NCBI GenBank assembly: GCA_900543055.1
Contig: UQQI01000016.1
Location: 1-29,064, forward strand
Length of the DNA stretch: 29,064 nucleotides
Direction: 5' to 3'
From: an uncultured Mollicutes bacterium
Lineage (GTDB): Bacteria; Bacillota_I; Bacilli_A; RF39; UBA660
In this document: in pieces, positions 20,794 to 29,064 of the stretch
Position numbering within the stretch: the stretch's first letter is position 1
How the letters are laid out: each line of letters begins with the position of its first letter
The notes under the pieces: generated by a model
What the model was told of the DNA's origin: nothing
The model's input: the letters and a program-made list of their open reading frames with translations, nothing else
The model's database searches: none
Program-made: the position numbers and the translations under genes

Positions 20794-23427
20794 ATGAAAT
20801 ATGTTTATTTGTTCACTGAAGGAAACGCAGATATGAGAAACCTTCTAGGTGGAAAAGGAGCTAACTTAGCAGAAATGACTAATATAGGTTTGCCTGTACC
20901 ACAAGGTTTTACAATTACAACAGAGGCATGTACAAAATACTACGAAGACGGACGTGAAATTAATGAAGAGATCCAGAATGAAATCAATGAAAACATTAAA
21001 AAGATGGAAGAAATAACTGGTAAGAAATTTGGAGACAAAGAAAACCCTTTACTAGTATCAGTTAGATCTGGTGCCAGAGCATCAATGCCAGGTATGATGG
21101 ACACAATTCTAAATTTAGGATTAAATGAAGAAGTTGTAGAAGTACTAGCAGAAAAGTCTAACAATCCAAGATGGGCATGGGACTGTTATAGAAGATTTAT
21201 CCAAATGTATTCAGATGTAGTTATGGAAGTAGGTAAGAAATACTTCGAAGAGCTAATTGACGAAATGAAAGAAAAAAAAGGTGTTAAATTAGATGTTGAA
21301 TTAACAGCAGAAGATTTAAAAGAATTAGCAATGGCTTTCAAAAATGAATATAAAGAAAAAATTGGAACTGATTTTCCAACTGATCCAAAAGAACAATTAA
21401 TGGGAGCAATAAAAGCAGTATTCCGTTCTTGGGATAATCCACGTGCTAATGTTTATAGAAGAGATAATGATATTCCTTATTCTTGGGGAACAGCAGTTAA
21501 TGTTCAATCAATGGCCTTTGGTAACATGGGGGACGATTGTGGAACAGGAGTTGCCTTTACTCGTGATCCAGCAACAGGTAAAAAAGGATTGTTTGGAGAA
21601 TTCTTAACTAATGCACAAGGAGAAGATGTTGTTGCAGGTGTTCGTACACCAATGAATATAAATGAAATGGAAAAAAAATTTCCAGAAGCTTTTGAAGAAT
21701 TTAAAAAAGTTTGTCAAACTCTAGAAAATCATTATAGAGATATGCAAGATATGGAATTTACGATTGAGCATGGAAAACTTTATATGTTACAAACAAGAAA
21801 CGGAAAGAGAACAGCTCAAGCTGCATTAAAAATTGCTTGTGACCTAGTTGATGAAGGAATGCGTACTGAAGAAGAAGCAGTATTAATGATTGATCCTAGA
21901 AACTTAGATACATTATTACATCCACAATTTGATGTCGATGTTCTAAAAAATAGTACTCCAATTGGAAAAGGATTAGGAGCATCTCCAGGAGCAGCATGTG
22001 GTAAAGTAGTATTTACTGCAGAAACTGCAGAAAAATTAGGAATCGGTGGTCAAGGAGAAAAAGTAATTTTAGTGAGACTTGAAACTTCACCAGAAGACAT
22101 TAGTGGTATGAAAGCTTCACAAGGAATTCTTACAGTTCGTGGAGGTATGACATCACACGCTGCAGTAGTTGCTCGTGGTATGGGAACTTGTTGTGTATCA
22201 GGATGTGGTGATATCTATATGAATGAAGCAAAGAAAGAATTTACTTTAGCTGGAAAAACATATCATGAAGGAGATATCATCTCAATTGATGGATCTACAG
22301 GAAATATTTATGATGGAGAAATTCCAACAGTAGCAGCAACAATTGCAGGAGAATTTGGTCGTGTTATGGACTGGGCTGATAAATTTAGAAAGCTTGGTGT
22401 TAGAACAAATGCCGATAATCCTAAAGATACAAAAAAGGCAATTGAATTAGGTGCTGAAGGAATTGGATTATGTAGAACTGAGCATATGTTCTTTGATGAA
22501 GAAAGAATTCCTGCAATTAGAAAAATGATTTTATCTGAAACTGTAGAAGAAAGAGAAAAAGCTCTTAACGAATTAATACCATTCCAAAAAGGTGACTTCA
22601 AAGCAATGTATAAAGAAGTAAAAGGTCGCCCAATGACAGTTCGTTATTTAGACCCTCCACTACATGAATTCTTACCAAAAGAAGAAAAAGATATTGAAGA
22701 TTTAGCAAGAGATATGGGAGTAACAGTAGAACACTTAAAAGCAAAATGTGCTGAATTACATGAGTTCAATCCTATGATGGGACACAGAGGTTGTAGATTA
22801 GATGTTACTTATCCAGAAATTGCTAGAATGCAAACAAGAGCTTTAATGGAAGCCGCAATTGAGGTTCATGAAGAAGATGGATATGATATAACACCAGAAA
22901 TCATGATACCATTAGTTGGTGAAATAAAAGAATTAAGATATGTTAAGAATATTGTAGTAGAAACAGCTGAACTTGTTAAAAAAGAAAGACATTCTGATAT
23001 GGAATATCATATTGGTACAATGATTGAAATACCACGTGCCGCAATTACTGCCGACGAAATTGCAGAAGATGCTGAATTCTTCTCATTCGGAACAAATGAT
23101 TTAACACAATTAACATTTGGTTTCTCAAGAGATGATGCTGGTAAATTCTTAGGTGCATACTATGATAAAAAGATTTATGAACAAGACCCATTCGCAAGAA
23201 TTGACCAAAAAGGTGTAGGTGCACTTGTAAAAATAGCAGTTGAAAAAGGTAAACAAACAAGACCTAATATTAAATTAGGAATTTGTGGTGAACATGGTGG
23301 AGACCCATCAAGTGTAGAATTCTGTCACGAGATTGGTCTAACATATGTTTCTTGTTCTCCATTTAGAGTACCAATCGCAAGACTTGCTGCTGCACAGGCC
23401 GCAATTAAAAGTAAGGGGTCAAAGTAA
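20794..23427 (+). CDS. ppdK: Pyruvate, phosphate dikinase
   Basis: PPDK interconverts pyruvate + ATP + Pi with phosphoenolpyruvate + AMP + PPi. In anaerobes it often runs toward pyruvate, gaining ATP from PPi. The 877-residue protein has an N-terminal ATP-grasp region (GGKGANLAEM at 19-28, SVRSGARASMPGMMDT, QTRNGKRTAQAA), then the swivelling phosphohistidine domain GGMTSHAAVVARGMG with His455. The C-terminal PEP/pyruvate barrel has LCRTEHMFF, MGHRGCRL, FFSFGTNDLTQ and GICGEHGGDP with Cys831. His455 and Cys831 fall at the same numbers as in the Clostridium symbiosum enzyme. Length is normal. It is monocistronic with a strong ribosome site and codons typical of a highly expressed gene. The regulatory PDRP gene is not nearby. 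Confidence 0.98.
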   Translation: MKYVYLFTEGNADMRNLLGGKGANLAEMTNIGLPVPQGFTITTEACTKYYEDGREINEEIQNEINENIKKMEEITGKKFGDKENPLLVSVRSGARASMPGMMDTILNLGLNEEVVEVLAEKSNNPRWAWDCYRRFIQMYSDVVMEVGKKYFEELIDEMKEKKGVKLDVELTAEDLKELAMAFKNEYKEKIGTDFPTDPKEQLMGAIKAVFRSWDNPRANVYRRDNDIPYSWGTAVNVQSMAFGNMGDDCGTGVAFTRDPATGKKGLFGEFLTNAQGEDVVAGVRTPMNINEMEKKFPEAFEEFKKVCQTLENHYRDMQDMEFTIEHGKLYMLQTRNGKRTAQAALKIACDLVDEGMRTEEEAVLMIDPRNLDTLLHPQFDVDVLKNSTPIGKGLGASPGAACGKVVFTAETAEKLGIGGQGEKVILVRLETSPEDISGMKASQGILTVRGGMTSHAAVVARGMGTCCVSGCGDIYMNEAKKEFTLAGKTYHEGDIISIDGSTGNIYDGEIPTVAATIAGEFGRVMDWADKFRKLGVRTNADNPKDTKKAIELGAEGIGLCRTEHMFFDEERIPAIRKMILSETVEEREKALNELIPFQKGDFKAMYKEVKGRPMTVRYLDPPLHEFLPKEEKDIEDLARDMGVTVEHLKAKCAELHEFNPMMGHRGCRLDVTYPEIARMQTRALMEAAIEVHEEDGYDITPEIMIPLVGEIKELRYVKNIVVETAELVKKERHSDMEYHIGTMIEIPRAAITADEIAEDAEFFSFGTNDLTQLTFGFSRDDAGKFLGAYYDKKIYEQDPFARIDQKGVGALVKIAVEKGKQTRPNIKLGICGEHGGDPSSVEFCHEIGLTYVSCSPFRVPIARLAAAQAAIKSKGSK

Positions 23428-23437
23428 CCAAATAAAG

Positions 23438-23461
23438 GACTAGAGAAATCTAGTCTTTTTT
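23438..23461 (+). terminator. Rho-independent terminator of ppdK
   Basis: GACTAGA pairs with TCTAGTC around a GAAA tetraloop, followed by a T run. Confidence 0.93.
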
Positions 23462-23481
23462 ATATTACAAAACTGTAATAT
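23462..23481. promoter_or_regulatory. BceR-type box upstream of bceR
   Basis: TTACA-N4-TGTAA at 23465-23478 is the inverted-repeat consensus (TNACA-N4-TGTAA) known for BceR/YxdJ/GraR-like regulators. Symmetry extends to 8 bp per arm. It lies 23 bases before the -10 box and covers the weak -35, as expected for an activator site. Confidence 0.75.
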
Positions 23482-23498
23482 TAGAATAATTATATAAA

Positions 23499-23507
23499 TG
23501 TTATAAT
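23499..23507 (+). promoter_or_regulatory. Extended -10 promoter of bceR
   Basis: TGTTATAAT, with ribosome site AGGTGAT at 23514-23520 and ATG at 23526. The leader is about 12 bases. Confidence 0.7.
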
Positions 23508-23525
23508 ATATCTAGGTGATTTCTG

Positions 23526-24188
23526 ATGAAAAGAATAATGATAGTAGAGGATGATAAAACAATAGCAGAAGAATTATTGTTTCTCTTGAATAATTCTGAT
23601 TATGAAGGAATTATATTAAAAGATTTTGAAAATTCTAAAAAAGAAATATTAGATAACAATCCAGATTTAATATTACTTGATATAAACATTCCTTATTTAA
23701 ATGGTGAATTATTATTAAAAGAAATAAGAAAAGAATCTAATATTCCTGTAATAATGGTTACTAGTAAAGAAAGTGAAGCAGATGAAGTAATTTCTTATTC
23801 ATATGGAGCTGATGATTATATTACAAAACCTTATAATCCAACAATTCTTTTACTAAAAATTAATGCACTACTAAAAAGATGTGAAAATAATAAAAGTATG
23901 ATTACCTATAAGGATATTGTTTTTGATATAGGAAAAGGTATAGTAAAAAGAAATGATAAAGAAATAATATTAACAAAAAATGAAATTATAATTTTTAATT
24001 TATTATTAAGCAATAAAGATAGAATTGTTACTAAGGATGAACTTATGACTGATCTATGGAATAATGATGAATACATTAATGAAAATGCTTTAACAGTTAA
24101 TATTAGTAGATTAAGATCTAAATTATCTGATTTAGGTTATGAAGATATTATAGAAACAAGAAAAGGAATAGGGTATAGAATAGTATGA
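23526..24188 (+). CDS. bceR: OmpR-family response regulator of a Bce-type resistance module
   Basis: The 220-residue protein is a two-domain regulator. The receiver has acidic residues in VEDD (7-10), phospho-acceptor Asp52 (LILLDINIPYLNG), T79 and K101 (KPYNP). The C-terminal winged helix (about 125-220) includes LTKNEIIIFNLLLS, the recognition helix region NALTVNISRLRSKL, and IETRKGIGYRIV. In Bce/Psd/Yxd systems this regulator activates its own transporter when the transporter-kinase complex senses antimicrobial peptides. It overlaps the kinase gene by four bases. A matching operator lies before it and before the ATPase gene. Confidence 0.92.
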   Translation: MKRIMIVEDDKTIAEELLFLLNNSDYEGIILKDFENSKKEILDNNPDLILLDINIPYLNGELLLKEIRKESNIPVIMVTSKESEADEVISYSYGADDYITKPYNPTILLLKINALLKRCENNKSMITYKDIVFDIGKGIVKRNDKEIILTKNEIIIFNLLLSNKDRIVTKDELMTDLWNNDEYINENALTVNISRLRSKLSDLGYEDIIETRKGIGYRIV

Positions 24189-25201
24189 AATATAGAGATT
24201 ATTTAAAAGATAACTTAGTGGGTATCATAATATATTTAAGTACAATTATATTAATTGTGCTTATTCTTAATGCTTTTAAAATGCATATATTTGTATCAAT
24301 TATATGTTTCTGTATATTTATTATTTGTGGTATTTCAATCATTACAATAAGTTATATAAAAAAGAATAGTTTTTATAAGAACTATCTTTCTAATTTAGAA
24401 AAATTATCTAAGAAATATTTAATACTAGAAACAATACCTGAGCCTAATACATATGAGGAAAAGATTCTAGTAAATTCATTATATGATATTAATAAATCTA
24501 TGATTGAAAACATCAATGAATATCAAAGAAGTACAATAGAGTTTAAAGAATTTGTTGAATTATGGATTCATGAAGTAAAGATTCCAATATCTAGTATGGT
24601 ATTAAAATGTCATAATAATAAAGAAAAATATGACAAGGCATTCCTTAGTTTAATTAGAAGATTAGATAATCAAATAGATGAAGTTTTATATTATGTAAGA
24701 AGTGAAAATACGGAAAAAGATTTCTCTATCACAGAAGTATCTTTAAAAGAGGTAATAAGAAATGTTGGCTTAAAGAATAAAGATGATTTACTTGAAAATA
24801 ACATAGATTTTATTACTGATCTAAAAAATATAAAAATATGTACTGATAAAAAATGGTTAGAATTTATTATTAATCAAATTATAAATAATAGTATTAAATA
24901 TAAAAAAGATAAAGATTCTTATATTAAGATTCGTACTACTGAGTATGATGAAAAGACAGTTTTAGAAATCTATGATAATGGTATAGGAATTCCTTCTAAA
25001 GATATAAAAAGAGTATTTGATAAGTCTTTTACTGGGACAAATGGAAGAGAAAAAGTTAAGTCTACAGGTATGGGATTATATATTGTTAAAAAGTTATGCG
25101 ATAAACTGGGACATTCTATTTTTATTGAAAGTAAAGAAAAAGAGTATACAAAAGTATTATTAGAATTTGGTAAAAATGAGTATTACAAAATTGTAAGATA
25201 A
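24185..25201 (+). CDS. bceS: Intramembrane-sensing histidine kinase (BceS-like)
   Basis: The 338-residue kinase has two membrane helices (about 11-30 and 35-58) with almost no extracellular loop, the hallmark of kinases that sense through a partner ABC transporter. The phospho-acceptor is His129 in WIHEVKIPISSM. The N box is IINNSIKYKKDK, the G1 box is IYDNGIGIP, and the G2 box is TGMGLYIVKKLCDKLG. It overlaps bceR by four bases (ATGA). Its last codons contain a BceR-type box for the next gene. No own sensor domain is present, so it should depend on BceAB. Confidence 0.93.
   Translation: MKYRDYLKDNLVGIIIYLSTIILIVLILNAFKMHIFVSIICFCIFIICGISIITISYIKKNSFYKNYLSNLEKLSKKYLILETIPEPNTYEEKILVNSLYDINKSMIENINEYQRSTIEFKEFVELWIHEVKIPISSMVLKCHNNKEKYDKAFLSLIRRLDNQIDEVLYYVRSENTEKDFSITEVSLKEVIRNVGLKNKDDLLENNIDFITDLKNIKICTDKKWLEFIINQIINNSIKYKKDKDSYIKIRTTEYDEKTVLEIYDNGIGIPSKDIKRVFDKSFTGTNGREKVKSTGMGLYIVKKLCDKLGHSIFIESKEKEYTKVLLEFGKNEYYKIVR
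25183..25196. promoter_or_regulatory. BceR-type box upstream of bceA, inside the end of bceS
   Basis: TTACA-N4-TGTAA, with the same ten conserved bases as the box before bceR. It ends 43 bases before the bceA -10 box, against 23 before bceR: a difference of 20 bases, two helical turns. Confidence 0.72.
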
Positions 25202-25217
25202 TGCAATATTAGAAAAA

Positions 25218-25245
25218 AGACAAAATAATCTTCTTTTAATAAAAT
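25218..25245 (+). promoter_or_regulatory. Candidate promoter of bceAB
   Basis: AAGACA at 25218-25223, a 16-base spacer and TAAAAT at 25240-25245. Ribosome site AAAGGAGA follows before the ATG at 25269. A weak promoter is expected if BceR activates it. Confidence 0.5.
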
Positions 25246-25268
25246 GGTATTAGAAAAGGAGAAAGAAT

Positions 25269-26036
25269 ATGGAAAAAATATTAAAAGTTAAAAACGTAGA
25301 AAAGTACTATGGTACTAAAACTAGCTTAACAAAAGCAATTAACGATATTTCATTTGAAGTAGAGAAGGGTGAATTCGTTGCTATCATGGGAGCAAGTGGA
25401 TCGGGAAAAACCACTTTACTGAATTGTATATCTACCATTGATAAAGTAACTGCAGGTGAAATATATGTAGATGGAGAGAATATTACGAAATTAAAAGGTA
25501 ATAAATTGAATAAGTTTAGAAGAGATAAATTAGGTTTTATATTTCAAGATTTTAATTTATTAGATACATTAACAGGATATGAAAATATATCATTATCTTT
25601 AGCAATCCAAAATGTTCCTTATCATGAACAAAAGGAAAGGATCGAAGACATAGCTTCTAAATTAGGTATTACAAAGATACTAAACAAGTATCCTTATCAA
25701 ATGAGTGGAGGAGAAAAACAAAGAATTGCTTCAGCAAGAGCTATTATTACGAATCCTAGTTTAGTTCTTGCGGATGAACCTACTGGAGCATTAGATTCTA
25801 AATCTTCCAAACAATTACTTAATAGTTTCGAATACTTAAATAAAGATTTAAATTCAACAATACTCATGGTTACTCATGATGCATTTACTGCAAGTTATGC
25901 TACTCGTGTAATATTTATAAAAGATGGTAAGATTTTTAATGAATTAAATAAAGGAGAACTGTCTCGTAAAGATTTCTTTAATCAAATCATTGATGTTGTC
26001 ACTCTACTTGGGGGTGAAATGAACGATGCTTTATAA
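25269..26036 (+). CDS. bceA: ABC transporter ATP-binding protein (BceA-like)
   Basis: The 255-residue ATPase has Walker A GASGSGKTT (41-49), Q-loop FIFQDFNLLD, signature MSGGEKQR (145-152), Walker B LVLADEPTGALD and H-loop His203. It belongs to the LolD/MacB-like class used with FtsX-like permeases. The Bce transporter frees lipid II-cycle intermediates from bound peptide antibiotics such as bacitracin and also acts as the sensor. The gene overlaps the permease gene by 11 bases. The spacing from bceS (67 bases) leaves room for its own promoter. Confidence 0.94.
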   Translation: MEKILKVKNVEKYYGTKTSLTKAINDISFEVEKGEFVAIMGASGSGKTTLLNCISTIDKVTAGEIYVDGENITKLKGNKLNKFRRDKLGFIFQDFNLLDTLTGYENISLSLAIQNVPYHEQKERIEDIASKLGITKILNKYPYQMSGGEKQRIASARAIITNPSLVLADEPTGALDSKSSKQLLNSFEYLNKDLNSTILMVTHDAFTASYATRVIFIKDGKIFNELNKGELSRKDFFNQIIDVVTLLGGEMNDAL

Positions 26037-28008
26037 TTTATCTCTTAAAAATATAAAGAAGAGTTTTAAAGACTATGCAATATACTTTGTAACTTTAATT
26101 CTAGGAGTTTGTATATTCTATTTATTTAATTCAATGGATTCACAAACTGCTATCTTAGAAGTTACTTCAAGACAAAGTGAAATGATTGATTTACTAGAAC
26201 AAATATTATCTTATATATCAGTATTTGTATCATTCATATTAGGATTTTTAATTATATATGCCTCTAGATTTTTAATTAAGAAAAGAAATAAAGAATTTGG
26301 TGTCTATATGACTCTAGGAATGTCCAAGAGGAAAATATCTTTACTGCTTTTGATTGAAACATTTATTATTGGTTTAATATCACTTGCTTTCGGTTTATTA
26401 TTAGGAATCGTATTATCACAAATAACCAGTATTTTTGTTGCTAATTTATTTGAAGCTAATATGTCAAAATTCACTTTCAATTTTTCAAAAACCGCATTAT
26501 TTAAGACAATATTATATTTTGGTATTATTTATTTTATTGTTATGATATTTAATACTATCATAGTAAATAAAAACAAATTGATAGACTTATTACAAGCTAG
26601 CAAGAAACAAGAAAAGATTCGAATAAAGAGTTCTATGATAAGTGTTATTCTATTTTTTATTTCAGTTTTAATGTTAGGATCAGCTTACTACATGGTTACC
26701 GCTGGTGTGAATGATTTACTAAAATATGATGTGAGTATTCTTTTAGTACCTATTTTATTGGGGACAATTGGAACAATATTATTCTTTTATTCAGTAGCGG
26801 GTATGAGTTTAAAGATAATTTCTAAATGTCATAATTTATATTCAAAAAAATTAAATACATATGTATTTAAACAAATCAACAGTAAGATTAATACAATGGT
26901 AATATCTATTTCTATCATTTGTTTAATGTTATTTGTCACACTATGTTTATTAACAAGTGCATTTACCATTAAGGATTATTTTAATAATTCAATTAATACT
27001 TATGCTCCGGTAGATTATCAGATTGTTAGTATCAATCAAAATGTAAGAGTTACTGAATTCTTAGAAGATACATTTGTAAAAGAAAATACAAAAAATAATT
27101 TAGTAGTTTCTGAATATTATGATGAGAATTTTGATTATGCTAAATCATTGGGTAAAGTATATGAACAGATTAAACAAGAATATTCATACATTCAGTTTGA
27201 TTCCCCTGTATATATTATGAGTGAGGCAGATTACAATAAACTAGCCAGACTATTAAAGATTGATACAGTAACTATTCAAGATGATGAATACGCAATTGTT
27301 TCTAATTATAATACTGATATTTATGAATCAGTACTTAAAAGTAATAATACGATGATAATATTTAATCACGAATTAAAACCATATAAAAAATTAATAAATG
27401 GTTTTGTTAATATTTCAGGTAATCCAGCTAATTTGGGATTTTTTGTAGTAAGTGACCAAATTATTGAAAAAGATCATTTAAAATATGAAATTCTTTCAGG
27501 TAACTATAATTCAAAAGATCAAAAAATAATTGATAAATTAGAAGAAAAAGTAAAAAAATTTCATACTGAAGAGACTCTAATAAAAGATACCAGATATGAA
27601 ATTGAAATAAGTGCTGCAGGATTAACGGCTATAATTACATTCATTGGTTTATATTTAGGAATCATTTTTTTGATATCATCATCAGCTATACTTGCTTTAA
27701 AAGAATTATCTGATTGTATAGATGATAAGAAGAAATATAAAATATTAAGACAAATAGGTGCAGATGAAAAAGAGATTAACAAAGCACTATTTATGCAAAC
27801 TTTTATATTCTTTATGATGCCTTTATCTATCGCTGTAATTCATACAATATTTGGATTAAAGTTTTGTGAATGGATATTAAAATCTTTAGGAATTACTAGT
27901 ATATTAAATGGATCTTATATGACTTTTATATTTTTGATTTTGATTTATGGAATATATTTCATAATCACATATTTATGTAGTAAAAATATTATTAGAGAAA
28001 GAATATAA
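26026..28008 (+). CDS. bceB: ABC transporter permease (BceB-like, FtsX fold)
   Basis: The 660-residue membrane protein has the Bce layout: about ten helices (for example 16-36, 60-82, 104-134, 157-181, 204-226, 236-258, 290-312) and a large extracellular domain of about 200 residues between helices 7 and 8 (about 312-528). Three final helices start with the segment IITFIGLYLGIIFLISSSAIL. FtsX signatures include RFLIKKRNKEFGVYMTLGMSKRKI and, near the end, KKKYKILRQIGADEKEI. The extracellular domain decides which peptide is sensed; its sequence does not tell me the substrate. Translation starts inside bceA behind GGGGGTGA. No clear terminator follows. Confidence 0.93.
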   Translation: MLYNLSLKNIKKSFKDYAIYFVTLILGVCIFYLFNSMDSQTAILEVTSRQSEMIDLLEQILSYISVFVSFILGFLIIYASRFLIKKRNKEFGVYMTLGMSKRKISLLLLIETFIIGLISLAFGLLLGIVLSQITSIFVANLFEANMSKFTFNFSKTALFKTILYFGIIYFIVMIFNTIIVNKNKLIDLLQASKKQEKIRIKSSMISVILFFISVLMLGSAYYMVTAGVNDLLKYDVSILLVPILLGTIGTILFFYSVAGMSLKIISKCHNLYSKKLNTYVFKQINSKINTMVISISIICLMLFVTLCLLTSAFTIKDYFNNSINTYAPVDYQIVSINQNVRVTEFLEDTFVKENTKNNLVVSEYYDENFDYAKSLGKVYEQIKQEYSYIQFDSPVYIMSEADYNKLARLLKIDTVTIQDDEYAIVSNYNTDIYESVLKSNNTMIIFNHELKPYKKLINGFVNISGNPANLGFFVVSDQIIEKDHLKYEILSGNYNSKDQKIIDKLEEKVKKFHTEETLIKDTRYEIEISAAGLTAIITFIGLYLGIIFLISSSAILALKELSDCIDDKKKYKILRQIGADEKEINKALFMQTFIFFMMPLSIAVIHTIFGLKFCEWILKSLGITSILNGSYMTFIFLILIYGIYFIITYLCSKNIIRERI

Positions 28009-28315
28009 TATTCAAAAGATAATATATGAATTGCTTAAACATGCTAGTAATGCTTATTGTATTTAAATTGTAACCCCCCTGTAACTGCAGTATCTAAAAC
28101 AAGAGATTGTTTATATAATTAATTAGCCGTAAAAAATAAAATAATATAAAAAAGAAATATATATTTAATTCCAATTTTTTAAAAGATTTTTGTGTTATAT
28201 GATCTAATTTAACTCTTTAGCTATAACCCCTCTATGCAAATGGCAGTTCAAGCTGCAATTAAAGCTGGAGAACAAACTAAATAAGGTCTACAAAAATATA
28301 AAACTAGGATAAAAC
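28009..28315. other. Non-coding, probably decayed DNA between bceB and the ISL3 element
   Basis: No gene-length frame is seen on either strand. It contains a palindrome GAATATAATATTC (28001-28013), a direct repeat TGTAAC (28069-28074 and 28080-28085, 11 bases apart), two similar C-rich patches (AACCCCCCTGTAA near 28073 and AACCCCTCTATG near 28225) and a short coding remnant near 28217-28284. I see no RNA gene or riboswitch. Confidence 0.5.
28217..28284 (+). pseudogene. Possible 3' remnant of a lost gene
   Basis: A short open stretch ends NPSMQMAVQAAIKAGEQTK-stop, with composition far more protein-like (Ala, Gly, Gln, CAA/GCA codons) than its surroundings. It is preceded by stops, with no start or ribosome site. 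It superficially resembles the end of ppdK (AAAQAAIKSKGSK) but aligns poorly. The parent gene is unknown. Confidence 0.3.
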
Positions 28316-28371
28316 GGATAATTGTCAAATAGTGTTGGTGAACAATAAATTTGATAAATGAATTGATTATG

Positions 28372-28397
28372 AAGGATGATGAAAATCATCCTTTTAT
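28372..28397. terminator. Hairpin at the end of the ISL3 transposase gene
   Basis: AAGGATGAT (28372-28380) pairs with ATCATCCTT (28385-28393) around GAAA. The transposase TGA stop lies in the stem. The T-rich tail TTTTATAAT follows on the plus strand, so it best stops rightward transcripts entering the element. Confidence 0.65.
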
Positions 28398-29064
28398 AAT
28401 GCCTTTAATTAAGAATATACGAGATATAAAATTATCATATTTTCTATAACCAAAAGCAATTCTTTTAATGCATTTAATTAAATTATTAGTTCCTTCTATA
28501 ATTCCGTTATTATTATCATATTTAAATGAATTTTCGATATATTTAATATTATCTTTATACAATTTTAATGCTTGTTTCATTTTAGGAGATAAATTTTTGC
28601 TTTGATTGAATGTTATTGCTTTAAAGTTGTTAAAATTCTTTTCGTTTAATGAATTGATTAAACCTTGATAACATTCATAAGTAGCTTTTAATTCATTATC
28701 TGTATTAATTATATATTGAACAATTTCTTTTTGTGATAATTCTTTTTTAAAGTGTCTAGAGTAGTGGTTTTTATCTGATAATTCATTTTCATTTTTTAAA
28801 AGCAATTTCCAATAATCTTTCAATTTATTATAATTAGGATTAGATTTGTAGCAAAGTCTTATTCTAGTAGTATTTAAGGCGTTGTATGCTTGTATAACTA
28901 TATGGAATCTGTCAATTGATATTTCAGCATTTTTAAATAGTTTTTTAGCTAAAAAGATATATCCAGAATAGAAATCAGTAGATATATGTTTGACTTTGTC
29001 CCTTTCATCTTTAGAATATCTTCTAAAATATTTATCTAAATCAATAGATTTTCTTGAATCTTGA
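28386..29064 (-). CDS. ISL3-family transposase, C-terminal part
   Basis: The frame is open to the window edge (226 codons visible). Key ISL3 features in order are HISTDFYSGY (catalytic Asp region), FKNAEISIDRFHIV, NALNTTRIRL, a helical insert, and NGIIEGTNNLIKCIKRIAFGYRKYDNF with the catalytic Glu. The N-terminal zinc-finger and helix-turn-helix domains would lie beyond base 29064. The visible part is intact, so the copy may be functional. ISL3 transposases use the DDE mechanism. Confidence 0.88.
   Translation of the reverse strand, partial: QDSRKSIDLDKYFRRYSKDERDKVKHISTDFYSGYIFLAKKLFKNAEISIDRFHIVIQAYNALNTTRIRLCYKSNPNYNKLKDYWKLLLKNENELSDKNHYSRHFKKELSQKEIVQYIINTDNELKATYECYQGLINSLNEKNFNNFKAITFNQSKNLSPKMKQALKLYKDNIKYIENSFKYDNNNGIIEGTNNLIKCIKRIAFGYRKYDNFISRIFLIKGIIKG

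Larger units (their letters stand above)
28316..29064 (-). mobile_element. ISL3-family insertion sequence, partial (continues past window)
   Basis: The transposase is transcribed leftward. The element's left boundary is placed at about 28316, where GGATAATTGTCAAATAGTGT begins, a terminus of the kind seen in ISL3 elements. The other inverted repeat and the target duplication are outside the window, so the boundary is an estimate. Confidence 0.6.

Noticed and set aside
28069..28085. A third BceR box near the end of bceB
   Set aside because: The TGTAAC copies are direct repeats 11 bases apart, not the TNACA-N4-TGTAA inverted repeat, and no gene follows.
28217..28284. Second copy of the ppdK 3' end
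   Set aside because: Only QAAIK is shared; neighbouring residues and bases differ too much for a recent duplication.
1..29064. CRISPR array, tRNA or rRNA genes, riboswitches
   Set aside because: No regularly spaced repeats and no cloverleaf-like or known riboswitch leader patterns were seen; almost all intergenic regions are too short.

Overview
The window is very AT-rich. It uses TAA, TAG and TGA as stops and TGG for tryptophan, so the genetic code is standard and not the Mycoplasma one. Gene content and order (parC; ylbD-ylbE-ylbF-rsmD; hrcA-grpE-dnaK-dnaJ under CIRCE control; RNase HIII; a Bce-type peptide-resistance module; PPi-linked pyruvate phosphate dikinase) point to a low-GC Bacillota of the class Bacilli. 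The ppdK and compact intergenic regions would suit an anaerobic, host-associated lineage of the Erysipelotrichales / RF39-RFN20 kind. That placement is inference. Promoters repeatedly show an extended -10 box (TGnTAwAAT), and ribosome binding sites are either AGGAGG-like or (A)GGTGAT.

Layout. 1-1598: 3' part of parC. 1680-2549: an unrecognised HExxH protein. 2602-3998: ylbD-ylbE-ylbF-rsmD in the Bacillus order, with ylbG missing. 4048-5919: a large surface protein with a prepilin-like anchor, a glycine-rich domain and ricin-like repeats. 6039-10753: the class I heat-shock operon, with two CIRCE operators. 10831-12546: a long, divergent thymidylate synthase gene followed by folA. 12549-13942: a complete IS256-family element with 26-bp inverted repeats and a perfect 8-bp target duplication. 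It landed in the folA terminator and carries an amber mutation in its transposase. 16501-13981 (minus strand): two adjacent genes built from about 35-residue mTERF-like helical repeats, then rnhC. 16578-17981: cvpA, a thioredoxin-fold protein whose two active-site cysteines are lost, and a zinc-ribbon membrane protein. 18140-20697: three unrecognised genes, the last two an apparent paralogous pair of 270-residue proteins with two membrane hairpins each. 20794-23427: ppdK. 23526-28008: a self-contained bceR-bceS-bceA-bceB module with a TTACA-N4-TGTAA box before both bceR and bceA. 28009-28315: decayed non-coding DNA with one coding remnant. 28316 to the end: an ISL3-family element entering from the right.

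The most unusual content is the mTERF-like pair. mTERF proteins are known mainly from mitochondria and chloroplasts, where they bind nucleic acid and act in transcription termination and organelle gene expression. Here a 10-repeat protein and a 4-repeat protein sit in a probable operon with RNase HIII, which removes RNA from RNA:DNA hybrids. A link to R-loops or transcription is attractive but is inference. Secondary points are the IS256 insertion with its built-in insulation hairpins, the cysteine-free thioredoxin, the pilin-anchored lectin-like protein without pilus genes, and the twin-hairpin membrane protein pair.
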